Source: an uncultured Solobacterium sp.
GTDB lineage: Bacteria > Bacillota_I > Bacilli_A > Erysipelotrichales > Erysipelotrichaceae
DNA length: 5,700 bases
Direction: 5' to 3'
NCBI GenBank assembly: GCA_937910655.1
Contig: CALEMV010000387.1
Span: 1 to 5,700 of the forward strand
Part shown: piece after piece, positions 1-5,700 of the stretch
Layout: each line of letters begins with the position of its first letter
Numbering within the stretch: the stretch's first letter is position 1
The notes under the pieces: generated by a model
What the model was told of the DNA's origin: nothing
The model's input: only the letters and a program-made list of their open reading frames with translations
The model's database searches: none
Program-made: the position numbers and the translations under genes

Positions 1-27
1 GCAGCGTCAGATGTGTATAAGAGACAG
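1..27 (+). other. Nextera/Tn5 sequencing adapter remnant (not genomic)
   Basis: Bases 9-27 read AGATGTGTATAAGAGACAG, which is the 19-bp Tn5 mosaic end used in tagmentation libraries. The eight bases before it (GCAGCGTC) match the tail of the Illumina Nextera read-1 adapter. Immediately after base 27 the sequence becomes RecG-coding in an open frame. This is therefore untrimmed library adapter at a contig end, not a biological transposon end. The first trustworthy genomic base is 28, with base 27 ambiguous because both adapter and insert could supply a G. Confidence 0.97.
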
Positions 28-1841
28 GGCGTAAAGGTAGACTTGTAACAACTACTTTTCAAGTGCGCTTTCAGGAGCAAATTTTGACCATTACTATATT
101 TAATCGACCTTGGGCGAAGTCATTAAATTTAAACCAAATATTGACAATACAAGGTGTATATCAGGGTAACTGTAATGTTACTGCAATGAGCTATGACACA
201 AAGAGTTTGGTAGAACATGCACCTATTACACCTATCTATAGTATTAAGGATGGGATTCGGCAAAAGACATTACAAACAATTATTCATTCTGTTCTAAATC
301 AATTACACGATGAAATAATTGATGATATTCCTGAAGAATTTAGACAAGCATATCGATTGCTACCACTCAAACTTGCGTATCGTTGTATTCATATTCCAAG
401 TAGTATGAATGAAGTGCAAGCTGCAGTACGTACATTAAAGTATGCTGAGTTTTTACGTTTTTTTACTGCAATTCAACTCATGCGTAGTACGGAGGGAATT
501 CGTATTACAAAAAAGCCGAAAATCTTTTCGTCAAAGAAGATTCAGCAAGCAATTCAAAGTCTTAGCTTTGAAATGACAGCTGATCAAAGAGATACATTAG
601 AGAAGATTTTGTATGATATGGGTAGTACGCATGCGATGTATCGCTTGGTACAGGGAGATGTTGGCTGTGGTAAGACTGTTGTGGCAACACTTGCCTTATA
701 TGCAGCTTTCTTAAGCGGATATCAAGCTGCAATGCTAGCACCAACGGAAATACTGGCTCGACAACATTACCAATCAGTAAATGAAGTTCTTGCACCATTT
801 GGCGTTAAAACAGAAGTGTTATATTCAGCCTTATCATCTTCGAAGAAGAATGAGATATTAAAGGATGTGGCTTCAGGGAAAATTGATATCTTGATAGGTA
901 CACACAGTATGATTCAAGATACTGTAACCTTTCATAAGTTAGGATTAACTATAGCGGATGAACAACAGCGTTTTGGTGTTGCACAGCGTAAGGCTTTAAA
1001 ACAAAAGGGTGAGCAAGTTGATTTCCTTTTGATGAGTGCCACACCAATTCCTCGAACGCTTGCGGCATCTTTATTTGGAGATATGGATGTTAGTACGATA
1101 GAGACTATGCCTGCAGGAAGAATTACGCCTATCACCACACTTATCAAAGAGAATAGTTTTCGTACAGTTTTAGAAGATGTAAAACGTCTTCTTATAAGCG
1201 GAAGACAGTTATATGTTATCTGTGCAGCCGTCGATGAAAATGAAGAGTATCATGCTAGAAATGTCTATGATACGATGGAATCGATACAGAAATTATTTCC
1301 ACAAGATAAAGTAGCCTGCTTGCATGGTCGGATGTCCACAGACGAAAAACAAGCAATTATGCAAGCATTCCATGACAATGATATACAGATATTGGTATCT
1401 ACAACTGTCATTGAAGTTGGTGTCAATGTTGTTAATGCGACAGGAATGATTATCTATGATGCGGACCGGTTTGGTCTATCGCAGTTACATCAGTTGCGTG
1501 GACGTATCCAACGTGGTAGTGAGCAAGGATATTGTTGGTTATTAACAGCTAGTCAAGATGAACGTGTATTACAGCGTTTAGAAGTACTTGTTAAATCAAA
1601 CAATGGCTTTGAGATATCATATGAAGATTTACGTTTGCGTGGGCCTGGTGATATACTTGGTACTAGACAAAGTGGTGTTCCAGACTTTATTTTAGGAAAT
1701 ATTGTTGAGGATACCGCAATGATTAATCAAGCGCGAAAAGACGCTTTAAAAGTGATGGAATCTGCAGATAATCCGGATTATCATATACTATTAGAAACCG
1801 TTCGAAAGCGGAATGAAAAAAATGCGGAATATGCGGATTAG
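28..1841 (+). CDS. recG: ATP-dependent DNA helicase RecG, 5'-truncated by the contig edge
   Basis: RecG is a superfamily 2 double-stranded-DNA translocase that remodels stalled replication forks and branch-migrates recombination intermediates in the cytoplasm. The frame is open from the adapter junction; the first whole codon is at 30, giving 603 residues of a family usually near 680, so roughly the first 75 are missing. Numbering from that codon, residues 1-45 are the remains of the OB-fold wedge domain (FNRPW...IQGVY). Walker A GDVGCGKT is at 209-216 (nt 654-677). Then come APTEILARQH, the DEAH-box equivalent DEQQRFGV (from nt 957), motif III MSATPIPRTLA, motif V TTVIEVGVNVVNA, motif VI QLRGRIQRG (from nt 1491) and the RecG-typical tail RGPGDILGTRQSG. 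Motifs II, V and VI depart from the usual DEQHRFG, VGVDVPNA and LRGRVGRG. A GTG at 63 is internal, not the start, because homology continues upstream. The TAG stop overlaps the rnc ribosome binding site. The identification is secure. Confidence 0.96.
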
Positions 1842-1847
1842 GAGGTG
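1841..1847 (+). promoter_or_regulatory. Ribosome binding site of rnc
   Basis: GGAGGTG at 1841-1847 is a near-perfect Shine-Dalgarno sequence. It begins at the last base of the recG stop codon and lies about 7 nt (from GGAGG) before a TTG codon at 1853. It is what supports the non-ATG start of rnc, and it ties rnc translation closely to the end of recG. Confidence 0.88.
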
Positions 1848-1852
1848 TTATT

Positions 1853-2527
1853 TTGAATATTATTGAATGGCTAGAAAATCGTCATATCAAGGTAAATAAT
1901 AAAAAGATGGTACAACAGGCTTTTATACATTCTAGTTATGCACATGAGCATAAGAGTAAGAATGATAACGAACGCTTGGAGTTTATGGGAGATGCAGTAT
2001 TACAACTATGGTCTAGTAATGCGATTTATCCTTTGAATCTAAGTGAAGGGCATATGACACGTTTACGTGCACAACTTGTATGTGAAAAAGCATTAGCAAT
2101 TTATGGTCGCCAGTTACATCTTAATGATTATTTATTATTAGGTTCTGGCGAAGAAAAGACGGGTGGTAGAAACAAGGATGCGATTATCGCAGACATGTTT
2201 GAAGCATTCCTAGGTGCATTATTCCTAGATCAAGGAATGAATGCAGTTGATAACATTCTTTCAGAAGTGATTACGCCAAGACTTGCACATCCTGAAGATG
2301 TGGGAGTGATTCATGACTATAAAACAAAACTACAAGAATATGTACAATCTGATTCACGACAGACAGTAAAATATGAACTGGTTAGTGAAACAGGGCCAAG
2401 CAACGCACCGGAATTTGTGATGAATGTTTTGGTTGATGGATTAGTACTTGGTACAGGTAGTGGACAATCTAAAAAGCAAGCAGAGCAAAATGCGGCTCGA
2501 AACGCATTTGAGAAAATGGCTAAATAA
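1853..2527 (+). CDS. rnc: Ribonuclease III
   Basis: RNase III is a Mg2+-dependent dimeric endonuclease that cuts double-stranded RNA, including rRNA precursors and structured mRNAs. The 224-residue product has the usual length and two-domain layout. The nuclease domain (about 1-147) holds the signature NERLEFMGDAV at 39-49 with acidic residues E40, E43 and D47, followed by E65, and by D114 and E117 in ADMFEAFLGALFLD. These match the known active-site acids. The double-stranded-RNA-binding domain (about 154-223) starts at DYKTKLQEYVQ and ends with the RNA-backbone-contacting helix KKQAEQNAA at 207-215. In its second RNA-contact loop, the usual GPxH reads GPSN (N184). The start is TTG, chosen because of the strong RBS at 1841-1847 and because the N-terminus then has family length. 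It begins 11 nt after recG and ends 13 nt before the kinase, consistent with one operon. Confidence 0.96.
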   Translation: MNIIEWLENRHIKVNNKKMVQQAFIHSSYAHEHKSKNDNERLEFMGDAVLQLWSSNAIYPLNLSEGHMTRLRAQLVCEKALAIYGRQLHLNDYLLLGSGEEKTGGRNKDAIIADMFEAFLGALFLDQGMNAVDNILSEVITPRLAHPEDVGVIHDYKTKLQEYVQSDSRQTVKYELVSETGPSNAPEFVMNVLVDGLVLGTGSGQSKKQAEQNAARNAFEKMAK

Positions 2528-2528
2528 T

Positions 2529-2535
2529 AAGGGGG
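2529..2535 (+). promoter_or_regulatory. Ribosome binding site deciding the start of the galactokinase-family gene
   Basis: AAGGGGG at 2529-2535 lies 5 nt before the ATG at 2541. The reading frame is open further upstream, to a GTG at 2448 inside rnc. The upstream extension overlaps the RNase III RNA-binding domain in another frame and has no comparable Shine-Dalgarno, so this site fixes the start at 2541. Confidence 0.8.
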
Positions 2536-2540
2536 ATATA

Positions 2541-3815
2541 ATGGTCATTACAGATATTATTAACGCAGTCAAGACAGGTCAATTAGACGATAAGTTGACA
2601 GCACTCTATGGTGCAGAAGCACTTGCATCACAAAAAGTGCGCTATGAAGAAGTACTTTTGAAAGCGAAAGATTTATTAGGGGATAAAGAAGCACATATCT
2701 TTAGTGCACCAGGAAGAACAGAAGTAGGTGGCAATCATACAGACCATCAATTAGGTCGTGTAGTCGCTGCTAGTATTGATTTAGATGTCATCGCGGTAGT
2801 TGTTCCTACAGATGATTTTATTATTACATATCATGCTAAGGGATTTAGTGTTAGCCCAGTTGATTTGCATAATTTAGAAATTAATGAGGCTGAAAAGAAT
2901 ACAACAGAATCTTTAATTCGTGGTATCGCTGCTGGCTTTACAAAGAAGGGTTATAAAGTTGGTGGTTTTAAAGCGTATTCTGAAAGTAATGTACTTTCTG
3001 GTGGCGGTATGTCTAGTTCTGCTGCATTTGAAGTATTAATCGGTACTATCTTCAGTCATTTATATAATGACGCTGCGATTTCATCTGAAGAAATCGCAAA
3101 GATCGGTCAGTTTTCAGAGAATGTATACTTTATGAAGGCAAGTGGTTTACTTGATCAGATGGCATGTTCTGTTGGTAGCTTTGCGGCTATGGATTTTGCG
3201 AATAAAGAAAACCCACAAGTTACTTCAATTCCATTTAATCCTGCAGATTATGGCTATGACTTAATCTTGACAGATGTTAAGGCAAGCCATGCGGATTTGA
3301 GTGATGAATATAGTGCAGTACCTTTTGAAATGAAGGCGGTTGCTAAACTATTTGGCAAAGAAGTACTAAGCCAAATTACATTAAATGAATTACTATCTAA
3401 TGCGGCTAAGGTTCGTCAGGAAGTAAGTGACCGTGCATTCTTACGTGCATATCACTTCCTAAATGAAACCAATCGTGCAAAACTACAGGCAGAGGCATTA
3501 AAAGAAAATGACATTAAGACTTTCTTACGTTTAGTCAAAGAGAGTGGTCATTCCTCTTATATGTATCTACAGAATGTATTAATTCCAGGTGATAGCCAAA
3601 ATCAAGCACTTGCGATTGCATTAGCACTGAGTGAATCAGTACTTGGTGATGATGGTGCATATCGTGTTCACGGTGGTGGTTTTGCAGGAACAATTCAAGC
3701 ATACGTACCACACGCAAAGACATCTGAATATATCACCTTGATGGAATCTACATTCGGTAAAGATTGTTGCTACAAGTTACGTATTCGTGACTGTGGTGGT
3801 ATTTGCGTTATTTAG
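2541..3815 (+). CDS. Galactokinase-family GHMP kinase (substrate uncertain)
   Basis: The 424-residue protein is a cytoplasmic GHMP-superfamily small-molecule kinase, most like the galactokinase family, which phosphorylates galactose at C1 to feed the Leloir pathway. Motif 1 is APGRTEVGGNHTDHQLGR at about 56-73. Motif 2, the phosphate-binding loop, is VLSGGGMSSSAAFEV at 151-165. The catalytic-base position is D205 in GLLDQM. Motif 3 is RVHGGGFAGT at 375-384. In classical galactokinases motif 1 reads GRVNLIGEHTDY. Here N is replaced by E61 and the galactose-contacting E by N65, while H66 and D68 are kept. As I recall, other Bacillota proteins annotated only as galactokinase family share this variant, so I withhold the symbol galK. 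The lack of galT or galE beside it also leaves the substrate open. It lies 13 nt after rnc and 10 nt before the HerA-like gene. Superfamily membership is secure; galactose as substrate is plausible only. Confidence 0.88.
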   Translation: MVITDIINAVKTGQLDDKLTALYGAEALASQKVRYEEVLLKAKDLLGDKEAHIFSAPGRTEVGGNHTDHQLGRVVAASIDLDVIAVVVPTDDFIITYHAKGFSVSPVDLHNLEINEAEKNTTESLIRGIAAGFTKKGYKVGGFKAYSESNVLSGGGMSSSAAFEVLIGTIFSHLYNDAAISSEEIAKIGQFSENVYFMKASGLLDQMACSVGSFAAMDFANKENPQVTSIPFNPADYGYDLILTDVKASHADLSDEYSAVPFEMKAVAKLFGKEVLSQITLNELLSNAAKVRQEVSDRAFLRAYHFLNETNRAKLQAEALKENDIKTFLRLVKESGHSSYMYLQNVLIPGDSQNQALAIALALSESVLGDDGAYRVHGGGFAGTIQAYVPHAKTSEYITLMESTFGKDCCYKLRIRDCGGICVI

Positions 3816-3816
3816 C

Positions 3817-3820
3817 GAGG
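3817..3820 (+). promoter_or_regulatory. Ribosome binding site deciding the start of the HerA-like gene
   Basis: GAGG at 3817-3820 follows directly on the kinase stop codon (TAG at 3813-3815) and lies 5 nt, all A, before the ATG at 3826. It favours this ATG over an in-frame GTG at 3787, which would lie inside the kinase gene and add 13 residues unrelated to the family. Confidence 0.75.
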
Positions 3821-3825
3821 AAAAA

Positions 3826-5310
3826 ATGTTAAAAGAAAACTATATTTTATTAGGAAAAGCAGGCGATAAAGAGATTCGCTTATTGCCAAACATGTTAAAC
3901 CGTCATGGTTTAATTGCAGGTGCTTCAGGTACTGGTAAGACTGTCACATTAAAGGTTATTGCAGAATCATTAAGCCAAATGGGTGTATCTACATTCATCG
4001 CGGATGTTAAGGGCGATTTATCTGGAATGATCCAAGAAGGTGATTTATCTGTTATTTCTGGTAGACTTGAAAAACTTGGTATCACTGATTTTGAAGTGCG
4101 TAAGTTTCCTGTACATTTCTTTGATGTCTATCGTAAGAAGGGTCATCCAATTCGTGCCATCATGGAAGAATTTGATTCCTTATTACTTGCGCGTATTTTG
4201 GAATTAACAGATGCACAAGAAGGTAACCTTCAAATCATCTTGAAAGTTGCTCAAGATATGAACCTAGATATTATCGATTTGAAGGATCTTCAAGCGATGA
4301 CAAATTATGTTGGTGAACATGCAAGTGAGCTTTCTTTGAAATATGGTAATGTTACAAAACAAAGTATTGGTGGTATTCAAAGAAAGTTATTACAGCTAGA
4401 ACAACAAGGTGGAACTAACTTATTTGGTATGCCTGCACTTTCAATACATGATTTGATTTCTACAGAAGGTGGACTAGGTATGATGAATATGTTGGAGTGC
4501 CAAGAGTTATTCCAACATCCACTTCTTTACGCTACATTCTTGTTATGGTTATTAAATCGCATCTATCAGGATTTACCAGAAGTTGGTGATGTAGAGAAGC
4601 CGAAGATTGTATTTTTCTTTGATGAAGCGCATTTATTGTTCAAGGATGCACCTAAGGCGTTACTTGATAAGATTGAACAGATTGTTAAGTTAGTTCGTTC
4701 AAAGGGTGTTGGTGTATTCTTTATTACACAATCTCCAAACGATATTCCTAACTCAGTTCTTGCACAATTATCCAATCGTATTCAACATGCATTACGTGCA
4801 TATACACCAACAGAAATTAAGGCAGTTAAGTTAGCTGCTGATTCCTTCCGTGCAAATCCTAATTTAGATACAGCAGAACGTATTACAAATATGAAGACTG
4901 GTACTGCTTTAGTATCTGTATTGGACGAAGATGGTGCTCCTACAATGGTAGAAGAGACAATGATCTTACCTCCAATGTCATCAATGCAGATTGCGGATGA
5001 ATCTTTGGTGTTGCAGACGATTCAACATGACTCTATCTATGGTAAGTATGAAAAAGATATTGACCCAGAGAGTGCGTTTGAGAGTATGAATGCTATTAAG
5101 GAGCAAGAGGAAGAAGAAACACGTCTTGCAAAAGAGAAGCTTGAACAAGAAAAACTTGCGGCTGCTCAGGCAAAAGAAGCTGCGAAACGAAGTAAAGAAA
5201 ATGACTGGTCTGGACGTATTGCAAAGAAGATTCGTAATCGTACAGAAACAGAATTAATTAATGTTGGAATTCGTTCCGCAAAGAAATTCTTATCCGGTTT
5301 CTTTAAGTAA
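3826..5310 (+). CDS. HerA-like P-loop ATPase, YjgR/DUF853 family
   Basis: This 494-residue protein belongs to the FtsK/HerA branch of P-loop ATPases, close to E. coli YjgR (about 500 residues), whose cellular role is not established. The N-terminus has the short strand pair KENYILLGKAG...IRLLPNMLNRHGLIAG leading into Walker A GASGTGKT at 32-39. Next is FIADVKGDLSG at 58-67. Walker B is KIVFFFDEAHLLF at 260-272, with D266 and E267. The sensor-like segment is FITQSPNDIP at 299-308. The LSNRIQHALRAYTP block at 315-328 holds candidate arginine-finger residues. Residues about 423-460 are rich in E, K, Q and A and look like a charged helix or coiled coil. The last residues KKFLSGFFK form a basic-hydrophobic end typical of the family as I recall it. 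No signal peptide or membrane segment is evident. HerA itself pairs with the nuclease NurA, but no nurA-like gene is visible here. It is the last gene before the terminator at 5316-5350. Confidence 0.92.
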   Translation: MLKENYILLGKAGDKEIRLLPNMLNRHGLIAGASGTGKTVTLKVIAESLSQMGVSTFIADVKGDLSGMIQEGDLSVISGRLEKLGITDFEVRKFPVHFFDVYRKKGHPIRAIMEEFDSLLLARILELTDAQEGNLQIILKVAQDMNLDIIDLKDLQAMTNYVGEHASELSLKYGNVTKQSIGGIQRKLLQLEQQGGTNLFGMPALSIHDLISTEGGLGMMNMLECQELFQHPLLYATFLLWLLNRIYQDLPEVGDVEKPKIVFFFDEAHLLFKDAPKALLDKIEQIVKLVRSKGVGVFFITQSPNDIPNSVLAQLSNRIQHALRAYTPTEIKAVKLAADSFRANPNLDTAERITNMKTGTALVSVLDEDGAPTMVEETMILPPMSSMQIADESLVLQTIQHDSIYGKYEKDIDPESAFESMNAIKEQEEEETRLAKEKLEQEKLAAAQAKEAAKRSKENDWSGRIAKKIRNRTETELINVGIRSAKKFLSGFFK

Positions 5311-5315
5311 GTTAT

Positions 5316-5350
5316 GAGGTGACTAGAAGTATCAGTCACCTTTCTTTTTT
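5316..5350 (+). terminator. Rho-independent terminator ending the recG-rnc-kinase-HerA-like operon
   Basis: An 8-bp perfect stem, AGGTGACT at 5317-5324 with AGTCACCT at 5334-5341, encloses a 9-nt loop. A G-T wobble at 5316/5342 can extend it. It is followed by a U-rich tract, TTTCTTTTTT at 5341-5350. It starts 6 nt after the stop codon of the HerA-like gene. Confidence 0.92.
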
Positions 5351-5356
5351 GCTGAA

Positions 5357-5377
5357 TTCTATAAGATGCTTATACAA
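5357..5377. repeat. Small inverted repeat in the intergenic region (possible operator)
   Basis: TATAAG at 5360-5365 and CTTATA at 5369-5374 are perfect 6-bp arms around a 3-nt ATG centre. After one C/C mismatch the symmetry continues for two more pairs (TT at 5357-5358, AA at 5376-5377). It lies between the terminator and the putative promoter of the next gene, about 30 nt upstream of the -10 box. It could be a regulator-binding site, but a short AT-rich palindrome can also arise by chance. Confidence 0.3.
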
Positions 5378-5404
5378 GAATGAGGGGAAGTAAAAGTATT
5401 TTTA

Positions 5405-5413
5405 TGTTAAAAT
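5405..5413 (+). promoter_or_regulatory. Extended -10 promoter of the downstream (polC-like) gene
   Basis: TGTTAAAAT at 5405-5413 fits the extended -10 pattern TGnTATAAT, with one mismatch in the hexamer TAAAAT (5408-5413). No TTGACA-like -35 is present around 5385-5390 (GGGAAG), which suits a promoter relying on the TG extension. Transcription would begin near 5420, giving a leader of under 20 nt that contains the RBS. Confidence 0.6.
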
Positions 5414-5423
5414 AAGGGGACGA

Positions 5424-5430
5424 AAAGGAG
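5424..5430 (+). promoter_or_regulatory. Ribosome binding site of the polC-like gene
   Basis: AAAGGAG at 5424-5430 lies 6 nt before the ATG at 5437. An overlapping ATG at 5433, in another frame, is too close to this site and meets a stop after 13 codons, so 5437 is the start. Confidence 0.8.
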
Positions 5431-5436
5431 TAATGT

Positions 5437-5700
5437 ATGACGCAATATTTAAAAGATTTAGTGAAAATAGATAATCACGATGAGCTTTATGATGAAATCG
5501 AAATTGAAAGAGTCCGTTTATTTCGTGCACAAAATCTTTTAGAGATACATTTACATACTCCAAATGTATTGTCTTTTGATATTTATCAAGAAATCCGTCA
5601 TAGATTAAATAATCTAACAGGCTCAACTATCAAATTATTTATTCAGCCAGACCAAAATCGTTGTAATCAAGTAGAAATTAGAAAATACTTAGAAGTATTT
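5437..5700 (+). CDS. polC: Probable DNA polymerase III PolC, N-terminal fragment (3' end beyond the window)
   Basis: The frame is open from the ATG at 5437 to the last base, giving 88 residues and no stop. The fragment starts MTQYLKDLVKIDNHDELYDE. Its layout resembles the N-terminal domain of Gram-positive PolC: an I-x-x-x-R-x-x-x strand (IEIERVRLFRAQ), a strand EIHLHTPNVL, then FDIYQEIRHRLNNL and a strand TIKLFIQ. This follows the pattern remembered from B. subtilis PolC, where a KLTIHKASKSWHFHF strand precedes LPFQIYDTL and a helix. PolC is the error-correcting replicative polymerase of low-GC Gram-positive bacteria and is usually above 1,400 residues, so only about 6% is visible and none of the OB, exonuclease or polymerase motifs. 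It has its own promoter and RBS and follows the terminator, so it is a separate transcription unit. The gene is real; the polC assignment is moderately supported. Confidence 0.6.
   Translation, partial: MTQYLKDLVKIDNHDELYDEIEIERVRLFRAQNLLEIHLHTPNVLSFDIYQEIRHRLNNLTGSTIKLFIQPDQNRCNQVEIRKYLEVF

Noticed and set aside
9..27. Tn5 mosaic end as a natural mobile-element terminus
   Set aside because: It is preceded by the Nextera read-1 adapter tail and sits exactly at the sequence edge, so it is library-derived.
63..65. GTG at 63 as the recG start codon
   Set aside because: The frame stays open upstream to the adapter and those codons continue the RecG wedge domain. There is also no Shine-Dalgarno before it.
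562..1147. Minus-strand reading frames within recG
   Set aside because: They are antisense to strongly conserved helicase motifs and have no RBS or family features. The same holds for the minus-strand frames inside the kinase and HerA-like genes.
2448..2540. N-terminal extension of the kinase starting at GTG 2448
   Set aside because: It would overlap the end of rnc by 80 bases, has no RBS, and adds 31 residues foreign to the family. ATG 2541 has AAGGGGG at good spacing.
3787..3825. GTG 3787 start for the HerA-like gene
   Set aside because: It lies inside the kinase gene and adds 13 residues unlike the family. ATG 3826 has its own RBS.
3826..5310. HerA-like gene as part of an antiviral defence system
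   Set aside because: It is the YjgR-type family, with no SIR2, NurA, nuclease or toxin-like partner in the unit, and its neighbours are housekeeping genes.
5402..5626. Minus-strand reading frame opposite the polC-like gene
   Set aside because: It is the shadow of a plus-strand gene that has a promoter, RBS and family-like sequence. Its stop-side end overlaps that gene's promoter, and it shows no recognisable protein features.
1..5700. CRISPR arrays, tRNA or rRNA genes, insertion sequences, riboswitches
   Set aside because: Coding density is near complete. The only gap above 100 nt (5311-5436) is accounted for by a terminator, promoter and RBS, and I saw no repeat-spacer pattern or cloverleaf.

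Overview
The window is an ordinary chromosomal stretch from an AT-rich, low-GC Gram-positive bacterium (Bacillota). The evidence is AT-rich codon choice, purine-rich Shine-Dalgarno sequences 5-7 nt before each start, a TTG start, and a last gene whose N-terminus resembles PolC, the Gram-positive replicative polymerase. A member of Erysipelotrichia is a plausible guess, but this is inference and no rRNA or marker gene here settles it.

Layout: bases 1-27 are not genomic. They match the Illumina Nextera read-1 tagmentation adapter, ending in the Tn5 mosaic end, so this is an untrimmed contig edge. From base 28 four plus-strand genes follow, separated by only 10-13 nt: recG (5'-truncated DNA helicase), rnc (RNase III), a galactokinase-family GHMP kinase, and a solitary HerA-like ATPase of the YjgR/DUF853 family. 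No terminator or convincing internal promoter separates them, so they look like one operon whose promoter lies off the left edge. A clear rho-independent terminator ends the unit at about 5316-5350. A 126-nt intergenic region then carries the terminator, a small inverted repeat, an extended -10 promoter and a good ribosome binding site for a fifth gene. That gene runs off the right edge after 88 codons and is probably polC.

Functionally, three of the four operon genes act on nucleic acids: fork remodelling (RecG), dsRNA processing (RNase III) and a translocase-type ATPase (YjgR-like). A sugar-kinase-family gene sits between them. I found no novel defence system, mobile element, CRISPR array, tRNA or rRNA. 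The most useful points for a second look are the adapter artefact, a cluster of substitutions in the RecG helicase motifs, an altered sugar-binding signature in the kinase, and a gene order lacking the plsX/acpP and smc genes often found beside rnc.
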